DNA of 62,238 bases from an uncultured Nitrospira sp. (GTDB taxonomy: Bacteria > Nitrospirota > Nitrospiria > Nitrospirales > Nitrospiraceae), in assembly GCA_902500825.1 (NCBI GenBank), contig CABVRX010000022.1:1-62238 (forward strand), given 5' to 3'. Under the pieces are notes generated by a model, which was given only the letters and a program-made list of their open reading frames with translations, was not told where the DNA came from and did not search any database. This document shows positions 27,006-36,401 of the stretch, in pieces. Numbering within the stretch: the first letter of the stretch is position 1; each line of letters begins with the position of its first letter. A program made the translations under genes and the position numbers.

Positions 27006-29066
27006 ATGGACCTGCCGCTTCACGCCCCTGAACGAAAGAGAACACATTCCATGAGTATCATGACCGTCATGAGACAGTTTCTGGCCGCCGGCTTTCTCAT
27101 CGTGATCGGGTTGATCGCCTATGGCTGCGGAGACACAGCGTCCGTGAACTCCTCGGCAGAACTTGCCAGCCTAGCGGTCGATCCCGGCAGTCTTGAACCA
27201 GGTTTCAGCGGTGGAATCACCCAGTACACCGTCAACCTTTCCAGCAGTATCACGAGTGTGACGATCACCGCTCAGCCTGCCGTGGGGGGAGATACGGTCA
27301 CCATCAATGGTCTGAACACGACGAGCAGCGTGATTACTCTGGACGAAGCGGGAACGACGACTTCGGTGAGCATCGTCGTATCGGGATCAGGCGCGAATCC
27401 GGGAGGCTACACCGTGCGGTTCGTTCGAGCCGGCCTCACCGGAAACAATTCGTTACAGAACCTAGCTGTGTCACCCGGTCCCCTGGCTTCTCCATTCGAT
27501 CCGAACTTGCAGACCTATACCGTTGATGTGGCCAACACTGTCCAACGTATCACTGTAACCCCCACGCTTTCCGATCCAGCCGCCACCATGACCGTGAACG
27601 GGCAAGCCACTAACTCCGGACAGGCTCGCACCATTACCCTGAACCCTGCCGGCCAAGACACCGCTATCCCAATCGTCGTGACAGCACAAAATGGAAATCC
27701 GAAGACCTACACTGTTACGGTAAGCCGCGGAGTATCAGGCGATTTCAACTTGCAGAGATTAACCGTCGAACCGGGCACGCTAGCCCCGCCCTTCAGGTCC
27801 GGCACCCTCGGCTATACCGTGAATTTGCCGAGCACCGCAGGCAGCATTACGGTGACTCCGACGCTGCCCCCTAACACCAGCGCGAGCATGACCGTGAATA
27901 ATCGAACCACCAGGTCCGGGCAAGGTCAAACCTTTTCCTTAGGCGAACCGGGTTCAAGCATCTCCATCCCAATAGTGGTGACCGCACAGAACGGGAGTCG
28001 CAATACCTATCTCGTCGTAGTCAATAGGGCGGAATCGAGCAATAACAACCTGTCGGCATTGAGTGTGCGAGCCGGGAACGCGACTCAAACCTTGTCTCCA
28101 TCATTTACTTCGGGAACATTGCCCTACACCACAAGTGTGGATCCCGATGTCACCAGTGTCACCGTCTCTGCAACCAAGTCCGACTCGACGGCCGTCATGG
28201 CGATTGGTAGCGTCACGGTCCCCGCAGGCACCCGAACGGGACAGACCCCCGTTACACTTGGCGGGCAAGGATCAGACACACCTGTGTCCATTACCGTCAC
28301 GGCACCCTCTGGCACCCCAAAGACCTACCGCGTCACGATCCACCGCGAAGAGCCATCGAGCAATAACAACCTGTCGGCATTGAGTGTGCGAGCCGGGAAC
28401 GCGACTCAAACCTTGTCTCCATCATTTACTTCGGGAACATTGCCCTACACCACAAGTGTGGATCCCGATGTCACCAGTGTCACCGTCTCTGCAACCAAGT
28501 CCGACTCGACGGCCGTCATGGCGATTGGTAGCGTCACGGTCCCCGCAGGCACCCGAACGGGACAGACCCCCGTTACACTTGGCGGGCAAGGATCAGACAC
28601 ACCTGTGTCCATTACCGTCACGGCACCCTCTGGCACCCCAAAGACCTACCGCGTCACGATCCACCGCGAAGAGCTCGCAGTGCCGCGCACGCCAGCTAAC
28701 GCGCCGGATCTGATAAAAGAAGATGACACTTGCCCTCTTGTTATACCTCCTGATCCTCTTAATCCTGATCCTGATGGGTGCTCAGCTAACACTAGTAGGT
28801 CGGACAACATCACCAATGTCAGCACACCAAGATTCAGAATACCCCAGCCGGGAGCTGAAGAGACCCCGAACCTCCTTGTCGATGGAAACAACGTCGGAGA
28901 GACGTTTGACCGGACAGCCAATACCCTCCAGCCGACGCAAGCGTTAAGTGATGGAGCGCACACGATTACCTATACGCTGACCAATGCGGGAGGCACGTCC
29001 TCGCCGAGTCCGCCCTTGTCTGTGGAAATCAATACTACAGTAGCCCCACCGGGGGGCGGCCCGTGA
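27006..29066 (+). CDS. Lipoprotein with five cadherin-like repeats and an Ig-like C-terminus (paralogue 2)
   Basis: 686 residues from ATG 27006, which has GAGG nine bases upstream; a start at 27051 (MSIMTVMRQF) would place the signal peptide at the very N-terminus. The signal ends in IAYGC. Five cadherin-like repeats follow; the fourth and fifth are identical because of a 321-bp tandem duplication. The C-terminal part, with DNITNVSTPRFRIPQPG and DGAHTITYTLTNAGGTSSPS, resembles an Ig-like domain of large bacterial adhesins, and it ends with a Pro/Gly tail. Surface attachment or matrix role is inferred. Confidence 0.83.
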   Translation: MDLPLHAPERKRTHSMSIMTVMRQFLAAGFLIVIGLIAYGCGDTASVNSSAELASLAVDPGSLEPGFSGGITQYTVNLSSSITSVTITAQPAVGGDTVTINGLNTTSSVITLDEAGTTTSVSIVVSGSGANPGGYTVRFVRAGLTGNNSLQNLAVSPGPLASPFDPNLQTYTVDVANTVQRITVTPTLSDPAATMTVNGQATNSGQARTITLNPAGQDTAIPIVVTAQNGNPKTYTVTVSRGVSGDFNLQRLTVEPGTLAPPFRSGTLGYTVNLPSTAGSITVTPTLPPNTSASMTVNNRTTRSGQGQTFSLGEPGSSISIPIVVTAQNGSRNTYLVVVNRAESSNNNLSALSVRAGNATQTLSPSFTSGTLPYTTSVDPDVTSVTVSATKSDSTAVMAIGSVTVPAGTRTGQTPVTLGGQGSDTPVSITVTAPSGTPKTYRVTIHREEPSSNNNLSALSVRAGNATQTLSPSFTSGTLPYTTSVDPDVTSVTVSATKSDSTAVMAIGSVTVPAGTRTGQTPVTLGGQGSDTPVSITVTAPSGTPKTYRVTIHREELAVPRTPANAPDLIKEDDTCPLVIPPDPLNPDPDGCSANTSRSDNITNVSTPRFRIPQPGAEETPNLLVDGNNVGETFDRTANTLQPTQALSDGAHTITYTLTNAGGTSSPSPPLSVEINTTVAPPGGGP
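28034..28674 (+). repeat. Perfect tandem duplication, period 321 bp
   Basis: Positions 28034-28353 and 28355-28674 are identical as read by eye, offset by 321 bp (107 codons), so the reading frame is kept. The unit equals one cadherin-like repeat of the lipoprotein. The lack of differences points to a very recent duplication, or to an assembly artefact. Confidence 0.9.
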
Positions 29067-29275
29067 GGACCATACCGACAGCGTGACATTGAATCACAGG
29101 CCCATCTGTCCACCACGTCTCAATTCGGAGTCTTGACCTCACCGGCAGGATTGGCTATACGTCTAGCTACTAGTGGTCAGACCTGAGTCGACTTAAGCCT
29201 CCTTAGTACGTCTCAGCACCTACCGTTTGGGTTCACCAGACCTGATGGGTCCATCACTTCGTGCATCGAGAGAAA

Positions 29276-30904
29276 ATGAACGGTAGCACCATAAGACACG
29301 TTCTGACCATCACCGAACCCTATTGGGCTGCCGTTCTCATCGTTACGATCGGCTTGGGTGCCTACGGTTGCCAGGATTCGGTGTCGATTTCGAATGAAAC
29401 TCAAGTACCTCTCTCCAGTCTAACGGTCACCCCTGGGACCTTCCAGCCTACGTTTTCCAGCAACACCACGAACTATCAGGTCGAGGCGCCGACAGCCGTT
29501 GCCAGTGTCACGGTGACGGCCGCGCCTCAAGACAGCACGACCACGATGACGATCAACGGGGCTTCAACCGCTGCTGGGCAAGCACGGTCCATACCATTAG
29601 GCCCCCCGGGAGCCACCATAGCGATCCCCATCGTCTTGTCGTCACAGACCGGAAGCGAGAGCACCTATACTGTCACGGTCACCAGACTCTTATCGAGCGA
29701 TAACAATCTGTCGGCCTTAACGGTGACGTCGGGCTCCTTGAGTCCCGCCTTTGCTTCGGACCGTCTGACCTATACGGCGGACGTGGCCACCAACGTGGCC
29801 AGCGTCACCGTTTCCGCGACGAAGTCCGATCCGGATGCCGTGCTCTCAGGAGCCGTGAATGCAGCGGCAGGGTCTCCAACAGCACAAGCGACCATCGCGC
29901 TGAATGGTCCAGGGACAAGCAAAACTATTTCGATCACTGTGACGGCTCCCAATGGAGACAGCAAGACCTACAGTATCACCGTCGAGCGAGCGGCATCGGG
30001 CAACAACAATCTCTCGGCGTTGAGCGTGACACCCGGCACGTTGGCTCCACGATTTTCCGCAGGAACCCTGACCTACACGGTAGACGTGGCCCCCAACGTC
30101 ACGAGTGTCACCGTCACCGCAACCAAAGCGGATCCGAACGCCGTGATATCGGGCGATGTGCCCAACGAAGGACGGGCGACCATTCCACTTGACGGACCTG
30201 GGACGACCACCCAGGTGAGGATCATGGTAACTGCCCAGAATGGAAACTCAAAAACATACCGCATCGACGTCCAGCGAGCAGCCCCTTCAAGCGACAACAA
30301 TTTGTCGGCGTTGACTGTGACGCCAGGAACTTTGGTTCCCGACTTTGCTCGAAGCACCACGATCTACACGGTCGATGTGACGACCGAGGTCACCGAGGTG
30401 AGGGTTGCTGCAACCAAATCGGATCCGGAGACCGTGATGTCGGGTTCGGTGACGGCCGGGACAGGAACGGCGACGGGACAGGCAACCATTCCACTCGGCG
30501 GGCCTGGCACAACCACCCAGGTATCGATCACGATGGTTGCCCCAAATGGAAACGCCAAGACTTACACGATCAGCGTGAACCGAGCGGCTCCTTCAAGTGA
30601 TAACAATCTCTCTGCGATGACCGTCAGCGCAGGCTCGTTGGATCCGGCTTTTGCTGCGGCCATCCCGAACTATGCAGTCAGTGTCGCGAGCGGAGTGGAT
30701 AGCCTCACCGTCTCCGCAACCAAATCCGATCCAGACGCCGTGATGTCCGCATTCGGTTCGGTGATCGCCGCGGCAGGAACTCCAACAGGAAACGTGACCG
30801 TTCCTCTCGGTTTAGGAACCATCACCCCCATCGCGATAACCGTGACCGCGCCGAATGGGGTCTCCAAGACGTACACACTTGCCGTGTTTCGAGCTTTTCG
30901 CTAA
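29276..30904 (+). CDS. Lipoprotein with five cadherin-like repeats (paralogue 3)
   Basis: 542 residues. ATG at 29276 follows CGAGAGAAA; an in-frame GTG at 29261 is the alternative. The signal segment (AAVLIVTIGLGAYGC) ends in a lipobox-like AYGC. Five cadherin-like repeats follow, each with NNLSALTVTPGTL or a variant and the closing TYRIDVQRA or TYTISVNRA. The N-terminal repeat is closely related to that of paralogue 1 (APQDSTTTMTINGA against APKDSTTTMEINGT), which suggests they are the closest pair. No C-terminal anchor or sorting signal is seen. Confidence 0.84.
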   Translation: MNGSTIRHVLTITEPYWAAVLIVTIGLGAYGCQDSVSISNETQVPLSSLTVTPGTFQPTFSSNTTNYQVEAPTAVASVTVTAAPQDSTTTMTINGASTAAGQARSIPLGPPGATIAIPIVLSSQTGSESTYTVTVTRLLSSDNNLSALTVTSGSLSPAFASDRLTYTADVATNVASVTVSATKSDPDAVLSGAVNAAAGSPTAQATIALNGPGTSKTISITVTAPNGDSKTYSITVERAASGNNNLSALSVTPGTLAPRFSAGTLTYTVDVAPNVTSVTVTATKADPNAVISGDVPNEGRATIPLDGPGTTTQVRIMVTAQNGNSKTYRIDVQRAAPSSDNNLSALTVTPGTLVPDFARSTTIYTVDVTTEVTEVRVAATKSDPETVMSGSVTAGTGTATGQATIPLGGPGTTTQVSITMVAPNGNAKTYTISVNRAAPSSDNNLSAMTVSAGSLDPAFAAAIPNYAVSVASGVDSLTVSATKSDPDAVMSAFGSVIAAAGTPTGNVTVPLGLGTITPIAITVTAPNGVSKTYTLAVFRAFR

Positions 30905-31234
30905 GCGTCCGACGAGGCGGCTTCGATTTAGACGCTTCCATCGCGCACAGAACGAAGCGCGTTCCACTTTCAGTGTGTCTTGAGAATGTGCATAGGGAAG
31001 GCTTGCAGCTAAAAATGTCGACATCTCTCATGTGATGTCCTATGCAAGCCTCCTCTCACGGACGCCAACCTGTTGACCCGATTTAGAGGATTCGTTATGT
31101 TTAATTCTCATTTTGATGATGACGCCGTAGATGGAAGAATTGTGAATCCTCTCGCAGTGTTCGCCCGTACCGTTTGGATATCACCAGAACAGATAGACTC
31201 GTGTTCCATGGTCACTAAAGACAATCTGCACGAT
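30905..31234. other. Intergenic region with a nested hairpin
   Basis: AGGCTTGCA (30999-31007) pairs with TGCAAGCCT (31043-31051), and inside it GACATC (31020-31025) pairs with GATGTC (31034-31039). There is no T-run, so it may be a structured leader or a cruciform rather than a terminator. A 54-codon in-frame extension upstream of the next gene exists but lacks a signal peptide context. Confidence 0.45.
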
Positions 31235-32224
31235 ATGAAACGGACCTATAGCTTCGGTAGACGGTGTTTGGCCGCCGCGCTTCTTGTCGCGATCGGTTGG
31301 AGTCTCTACGGCTGCTCAGACTCAGCGACGATCAACCCGGAAGTGGAACTCGGCAGCCTGGTGGTCGACCCCGGCACACTGCAACCGGCCTTTGCCGGCG
31401 CAACGACCCAATACAGTGTCGAGCTCCGCAACAACGTCACGAGTGTGACTGTTACCGCTCATCCTGCCGTGTCGGGCGACACCGTGAGCATCGACGGTCA
31501 GACGATGACGAGCCGCTCTGTCTCGGTAGGCCCGGCAGGAAGCCCTCCCACCGTCGTCAGCATTGTGGTGTCGGAATCAGCAAGCAAATCCAGAACGTAC
31601 ACGGTGGTTTTCAACAGGGCAGCGGGCGACAACGATTTGTCGGCGTTGACCGTGACACCCGGCGATGTGTCCCCCGCGTTTACTTCAGGCCGGCAGAACT
31701 ACACGGTGGATGTTGCGACAGATGTCACCAGCGTGAGCGTCTCCGCGACCAAGTCCGATCCGAATGCCGTCATATCCGGCGATGTGCCCAACGAAGGTCA
31801 CGCGACGATCCCGCTCGGCGCGCCGGGAACGAACAAAGACGTGTTGATCACCGTCACGGCGCAGAATGGAATCGCAAAGACCTACCGCATCACCGTCAAA
31901 CGGGCGGCGCCCATGGACAACAATAACCTGTCTGCATTAAGCGTGAGCGGAGGCAGCTTGTCTCCGCCCTTTGCCCAGGGGACCGTGAATTATTCAGTAG
32001 AGGTTCCTGCAAGTGTCGACCAAGTCACTGTCTCCGCAACCAAATCCGATCCGAACGCCGTCATGTCCGCAGCTGGGTCCGTGATCGCCGCAGCGGGAGT
32101 CGCGTCGGGGCAAACGACCGTCTCACCGGGACTGGGAACAATCACACCGGTCGCGATTACCGTGATCGCACCGGATGGAAGCCCAAAGACCTACACGATC
32201 ACCGTATCCAGACTGCCCCGCTAG
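31235..32224 (+). CDS. Lipoprotein with three cadherin-like repeats (paralogue 4)
   Basis: 329 residues. ATG at 31235 gives MKRTYSFGRRCLAAALLVAI and a lipobox-like SLYGC; further in-frame starts lie at 31208 and 31073. Three cadherin-like repeats follow. The first (LGSLVVDPGTLQPAFAGATT) resembles the first repeat of paralogue 2, including the HPAVSGDTVSIDG block, so paralogues 2 and 4 form a second closest pair. The stop codon TAG at 32222 is the first part of a palindromic element remnant. Confidence 0.83.
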   Translation: MKRTYSFGRRCLAAALLVAIGWSLYGCSDSATINPEVELGSLVVDPGTLQPAFAGATTQYSVELRNNVTSVTVTAHPAVSGDTVSIDGQTMTSRSVSVGPAGSPPTVVSIVVSESASKSRTYTVVFNRAAGDNDLSALTVTPGDVSPAFTSGRQNYTVDVATDVTSVSVSATKSDPNAVISGDVPNEGHATIPLGAPGTNKDVLITVTAQNGIAKTYRITVKRAAPMDNNNLSALSVSGGSLSPPFAQGTVNYSVEVPASVDQVTVSATKSDPNAVMSAAGSVIAAAGVASGQTTVSPGLGTITPVAITVIAPDGSPKTYTITVSRLPR

Positions 32225-32280
32225 CAGGCTGTTAAAAAAGTCCGGCGGCGTTCACAAACACGCCGCGACAGCATCTCCTA
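32222..32280. repeat. Palindromic element C, short copy between convergent genes
   Basis: TAGCAGGCTGTTAAAAAAG followed by TCCGGCGGCGTTC matches the minus-strand end of element B, then a short hairpin GCGGCGT-TCACAAAC-ACGCCGC closes it. It fills the whole gap between two convergent genes, and its two ends overlap their stop codons. Confidence 0.65.
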
Positions 32281-32949
32281 CCTTTTCGGATCCAGCTCGA
32301 TCAGTCCTTTGCGGATGGCGAGAATAGCCGCTTGGGTGCGGTCGTAGACTTGCAGCTTGTGGAAGATGTTCCGGACGTGATTTTTCACGGTCTTTTCGCT
32401 CAAATCTAAGTTGTTGGCGATCTCCTTGTTGGTTTTCCCGTCGGCGACCAATCTCAACACCGTAATCTCCCGCTCGGTCAAGTCGTGCTCGGCCCAAGCC
32501 GGCTTCTTGCCCTTCTTTTGGGCCATCAATGAGAATTCCGCCAAGATCTTACTGGCGACGGACGGATGGATCAGCGATTCGCCGCGATAGATGGCGCGAA
32601 TAGCCGCCACGATCTGAGACGATTCGGAATCTTTCAAGAGATAGCCGGTCGCTCCCGCGCGGACAAGGTCGAAGATGTACTGTTGTTCTTCATACATGGT
32701 CAACGCGACGATGCCGATGTGCGGAAACTCGCGCTTGACTTGTCTCGTCGCCTCGACGCCGCCCATCCGCGGCATGCTGACGTCCATGAGAATCACGTCG
32801 GGAAGCAGCGCGCGGGCTTTCTCCACCGCTTCCATGCCATCTTGGGCCTCGCCGAGGACATGAATGTCTTCCTTGGTCTTGAGAATAGCGGCCAAACCTT
32901 CCCGAACCACCCGATGGTCGTCGGCGATCAGAACCTTAATTTTCTCCAT
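32278..32949 (-). CDS. NarL/FixJ-type response regulator
   Basis: 223 residues. The start MEKIKVLIADDHR at 32949 has a perfect AGGAGG upstream; further in-frame sequence belongs to the kinase gene. The receiver domain has the acidic pair DD at 10-11, the phosphoacceptor D56 (DVILMDVSMPRMGG) and the LLK lysine. The C-terminal LuxR helix-turn-helix is LTEREITVLRLVADG through SEKTVKNHVRNIFHKL. It overlaps the kinase gene by 14 bp. A LuxR-type activator like this would suit the AAGTAGGG promoters found before two nearby lipoprotein genes, but that link is speculative. Confidence 0.93.
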   Translation of the reverse strand: MEKIKVLIADDHRVVREGLAAILKTKEDIHVLGEAQDGMEAVEKARALLPDVILMDVSMPRMGGVEATRQVKREFPHIGIVALTMYEEQQYIFDLVRAGATGYLLKDSESSQIVAAIRAIYRGESLIHPSVASKILAEFSLMAQKKGKKPAWAEHDLTEREITVLRLVADGKTNKEIANNLDLSEKTVKNHVRNIFHKLQVYDRTQAAILAIRKGLIELDPKR

Positions 32950-34042
32950 TCCCTCTCTCCTCCTTGTGACCCAGCGGCACCTCGACGATGATTTTCGTGC
33001 CTTTGCCCGGTTTGGATTGGACATGCCCCTCGCCGCCCACCAAGCGGGCTCGTTCTAAGATGCCCTTGATGCCGAAATGATCCCACTTTTCCGGGTCACG
33101 CAGAACGGTTTCCAGATCGAAGCCGATGCCATTGTCGGAAATCGTCACGCGCAACAGATCCACCTCGATGTCTAGCTTGATTGAGACTCGATCGGCTCTG
33201 GCATGCTTCTCAACGTTGCTCAAGGCTTCTTGAATGATTCGAAACAGAAAGATCTTCGTCCGCGGGAAAAGAATCTGTTCATCCCCCGCCACCGAAAACT
33301 TCGTGGCAATACGGGTTTGGGTCTGGTACGACTTGAAATAATTCGTGAGGGCAGGGATCAATTCCATCTTGTCATAGTGCAGGGGGCGCAGATTGAAGAT
33401 CACCTGGCGGGCTTCCTGTATGGCCAGCTTCAGTTGAGCCTTGCTCTCCTTGAGGGTCGCCAAACTGGCTCGTGGGTTCTTCCGAAGAATCTGCTGGCAA
33501 AGATCCAGTTTGAAGTTCACGCCCGCCAAGCTCTGCACGAGTCCGTCATGGATCTCACACGCGATTCTGGTCCGCTCTTCCGTCACGGCAGCGCCGGTCT
33601 CTTTGACGTACAATCGGTAGAGCGATTGATACTTATTCAATGTCTTCTCGATCTCCGCCGTCGCGATAATGCGGGCCCCGATCAGTTCCCACATGAATTT
33701 CGCGCTGGCGCCGCCGATGACGGTGACCCCCATACGATGAAAATCCTGGAGAAATTGCCAGACTTCTCCATCCCCCGACACGTCGATGATCAGGTCGACA
33801 CGCTCCATCGCCAACAATTGTCGATAATCGCGTGTAATGGGAATGTTGAGCTGTTTGGCCAATCCCAATCCCGGCGCGTTCGGGTCACGCTCGGCTACAC
33901 CGACGATCTGCACCAGCGGATCGTTTGCAAAAATCTCCATGAGCGCAGTGCCCCCGCGACCGGCCCCGATAATCGCGACGCTCGTCGCTCCAGGCGTCGG
34001 CTGGTTCCGCCGAGCACGCGGCTGGGGGAGCGGCTTACTCAT
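32936..34042 (-). CDS. Histidine kinase with N-terminal Rossmann-like domain
   Basis: 368 residues. No transmembrane helix or PAS domain is seen. Residues about 20-125 look like a nucleotide-binding Rossmann fold: SVAIIGAGRGGTALMEIF with a GxGxxG loop at 26-31, an acidic end of strand 2 (GVAERD) and LIIDVSGDGEVW. A linker helix leads to a HisKA_3 domain with H165 in ACEIHDGLVQSLAG, then a HATPase with an N-box EALSNVEKHA and G1 box DNGIGFD. AGGAGG lies upstream of the ATG. The kinase is cytoplasmic and may sense NAD(H), another nucleotide or CoA-type ligands; that is inference from the fold. It pairs with the overlapping response regulator. Confidence 0.88.
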   Translation of the reverse strand: MSKPLPQPRARRNQPTPGATSVAIIGAGRGGTALMEIFANDPLVQIVGVAERDPNAPGLGLAKQLNIPITRDYRQLLAMERVDLIIDVSGDGEVWQFLQDFHRMGVTVIGGASAKFMWELIGARIIATAEIEKTLNKYQSLYRLYVKETGAAVTEERTRIACEIHDGLVQSLAGVNFKLDLCQQILRKNPRASLATLKESKAQLKLAIQEARQVIFNLRPLHYDKMELIPALTNYFKSYQTQTRIATKFSVAGDEQILFPRTKIFLFRIIQEALSNVEKHARADRVSIKLDIEVDLLRVTISDNGIGFDLETVLRDPEKWDHFGIKGILERARLVGGEGHVQSKPGKGTKIIVEVPLGHKEERGNGEN

Positions 34043-34150
34043 CGGCTCTGCGCCTCCTGAACACAGTTCGTCTGGGTCAACAACGGGCGAACAGTGAATC
34101 GGATGGGATGAACGAGCCGGGAAAGAGACTGTGGGGCCAGGAGTCGCGTC

Positions 34151-34615
34151 CTAACGTTCGCGACGCTGCTGAGCGAGCGTCTTCAACTCGTCCATAAATT
34201 GGTCGATGTCCTTAAATTCCCGGTAGACGGATGCAAACCGGACATAGGCGACCTGGTCCAACTGATGCAGCTCCTTCATGACTTCTTCACCAACGATCCG
34301 ACTTTCAATCTCCGTTTCGCCCATCTCCTGGATCCGCTTTTCTATCCGGTCGGTGACGGCTTCGATGGTGCCGATGCTGATCGGCCGTTTTTCACAGGCT
34401 TTTTTCAGGCCGACGAGAATTTTATTGCGATCGAACGACTCCCGGCGCCCGTCCTTCTTCACGACAACGGGAAGAATTTCTTCGACTCGTTCGTAGGTGG
34501 TATAGCGGCGTTTACAACCAAGGCACTCCCGTCGGCGACGAATGACCTCGCCTTCCTTGGCCATACGAGAATCGACGACCTTGTCTTCGAGTTCATCGCA
34601 GAAGGGACATTTCAC
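34151..34615 (-). CDS. nrdR: Transcriptional repressor NrdR
   Basis: 154 residues, the standard NrdR length. The zinc ribbon is C3, C6, C31 and C34 ([20 protein letters not shown]). The ATP-cone follows from [20 protein letters not shown]. NrdR senses ATP/dATP and represses ribonucleotide reductase genes. It lies 33 bp downstream of glyA on the same strand, so it is likely cotranscribed. Confidence 0.97.
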   Translation of the reverse strand: MKCPFCDELEDKVVDSRMAKEGEVIRRRRECLGCKRRYTTYERVEEILPVVVKKDGRRESFDRNKILVGLKKACEKRPISIGTIEAVTDRIEKRIQEMGETEIESRIVGEEVMKELHQLDQVAYVRFASVYREFKDIDQFMDELKTLAQQRRER

Positions 34616-34648
34616 CGGCGGCGACCCTGCCCTCTCGCTATCGGCTGA

Positions 34649-35923
34649 CTAGTAGGAATGAATGATGGGGAACCGTGCGCACAATGTTTTCGCTTGTTCG
34701 CGCACTTCTTCCAACACCGCCGGCTCTTGACGGTGCTGGAGGACACGATCGACTAATTCGACGATCTGGTTCATCTCCGGTTCTTTCATTCCGCGTGTGG
34801 AGACGATGGGCGACCCCAGACGGATCCCGCTGGCCACCGCCGGGGGCTTTTCATCGTAGGGGACGGCGTTTTTATTGACGATAATGCCGGCGGTATCCAA
34901 CGCGGCATCCGCCTCTTTCCCGGTGATGCCTTTATTCGTGAGGTTCAGAAGCATCAGGTGCGTGTCGGTTCCCCCTGAGACGATCGTATAGCCGCGATCG
35001 ACGAACCCTTGCGCCAAGGCCTTCGCATTGGTCAAAACCTGCTGCTGATAGCGCTTAAATCCTGGCGACAAGGCCTCTTTGAAGGCAACCGCCTTGGCCG
35101 CGATCACATGCATCAACGGTCCACCCTGTAGCCCTGGAAATACCAGTTTATCGACGCCCTTCGCATATTCGGCTTTACACATCGTGACGCCCCCACGCGG
35201 ACCGCGAAGCGTCTTATGGGTCGTCGTCGTGACGAAGTCGGCATAGGGAACGGGATTCGGATGAAGCCCCGCAGCGATGAGACCGGCAATATGTGCGATA
35301 TCGACTAAGAGATAGGCTCCGACCGACTTGGCGATCTGTTGAAAACGAGGAAAATCCAGCACGCGGGCATAAGCACTGGCCCCGACCACGATCATCCGTG
35401 GACGGCATTCCTCCGCGACCTTCTGGACGGCATCATAGTCGATGGTTTCGGTCCGGCGATCGACACCATAGGAGAAGACGCGGAAGAGGATACCGGAGAA
35501 ATTGACCTTGCTCCCGTGCGTGAGGTGGCCGCCTTGAGCCAGGTCCATCCCGAGAATGGTGTCCCCCGCCTTCAGGACCGACAGATAGGCCGCCATGTTG
35601 GCTTGTGAGCCCGAGTGCGGCTGTACATTCACGTGTTCGGCGCCGAAGATTTCTTTGCACCGCTGAATCGCCAAATCTTCGACGGCATCGGCATGCTGAC
35701 ATCCGCCGTAGTATCGTTTACCGGGATACCCTTCCGCATACTTGTTGGTGAGCACGGAACCTTGCGCGGCCAAGACCGCAGGGCTGGCAAAATTTTCCGA
35801 GGCGATCAGAAGCAGCTTCTCACGCTGACGGACTTCTTCCGCCTCGATCGCCGCGTACACCTCCGGATCCGTCGCGCTCAGGGCATCCCATGAACCGATT
35901 GCGTCGCTGCTCATCTTCTCCAT
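34649..35923 (-). CDS. glyA: Serine hydroxymethyltransferase
   Basis: 424 residues. It converts serine and tetrahydrofolate to glycine and methylene-tetrahydrofolate. [46 protein letters not shown] and [13 protein letters not shown], with the PLP lysine, are all intact. Two starts are possible: ATG at 35923 has GGAG too close, while ATG at 35914 (MSSDAIGSW) has GGAG at 3 and 10 bases. It is 10 bp downstream of rplI and upstream of nrdR. The same window encodes bifunctional FtcD and the threonine-to-glycine enzymes, so one-carbon and glycine metabolism is well represented. Confidence 0.97.
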   Translation of the reverse strand: MEKMSSDAIGSWDALSATDPEVYAAIEAEEVRQREKLLLIASENFASPAVLAAQGSVLTNKYAEGYPGKRYYGGCQHADAVEDLAIQRCKEIFGAEHVNVQPHSGSQANMAAYLSVLKAGDTILGMDLAQGGHLTHGSKVNFSGILFRVFSYGVDRRTETIDYDAVQKVAEECRPRMIVVGASAYARVLDFPRFQQIAKSVGAYLLVDIAHIAGLIAAGLHPNPVPYADFVTTTTHKTLRGPRGGVTMCKAEYAKGVDKLVFPGLQGGPLMHVIAAKAVAFKEALSPGFKRYQQQVLTNAKALAQGFVDRGYTIVSGGTDTHLMLLNLTNKGITGKEADAALDTAGIIVNKNAVPYDEKPPAVASGIRLGSPIVSTRGMKEPEMNQIVELVDRVLQHRQEPAVLEEVREQAKTLCARFPIIHSY

Positions 35924-35933
35924 GCTCCAAATT

Positions 35934-36401
35934 CTACGCTGAAGGCTCTTCCGGCTCTTGTTTCTTCACCACATGGACGGTCACGGTCGCCATCACATCC
36001 CTCGGCATCTTAATGGGGACAGAGACCGAACCGAGTTCCTTGATCGGTTGCGCCAATTGGATCTTTCGCCGATCCACCGTGACGCCTTGCGCGGCCAATC
36101 CTTCCGCGATGTCCTTGGCGGTGACGGAACCGAACATCTTATCGTCTTTCCCGACCTGCGCCTCCATCGTCAGGGCGATCGCCGACACTTTCTTGGCGTA
36201 GGATTCGATTTCCAGTTTTTCCTTCTTGGCTTTCTCGGCCGCGACTCGTTTGGCATGTTCGACGGCCTTGATGCTCCGACCGTCGGCTTCGACGGCCTTA
36301 CGGCGTGGTAACAGGTAGTTCCTCGCAAACCCATCGGCGACATTGATGAGATCGCCGAGATGTCCGACCCCTTCCAGGGTTTCTTGAAGAATGACTTTCA
36401 T
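35934..36401 (-). CDS. rplI: 50S ribosomal protein L9
   Basis: 155 residues. [19 protein letters not shown] and [16 protein letters not shown] are diagnostic of L9. AAGGAG lies eight bases upstream. The usual upstream partners rpsF and rpsR are not found before it here; instead it starts a minus-strand run into glyA, nrdR and a two-component system. Confidence 0.97.
   Translation of the reverse strand: MKVILQETLEGVGHLGDLINVADGFARNYLLPRRKAVEADGRSIKAVEHAKRVAAEKAKKEKLEIESYAKKVSAIALTMEAQVGKDDKMFGSVTAKDIAEGLAAQGVTVDRRKIQLAQPIKELGSVSVPIKMPRDVMATVTVHVVKKQEPEEPSA

Noticed and set aside
25031-32224. Repeats in the lipoprotein array as a CRISPR
   Set aside because: The repeats are coding, about 300 bp long and degenerate; no short direct repeats with unique spacers and no cas genes are present.
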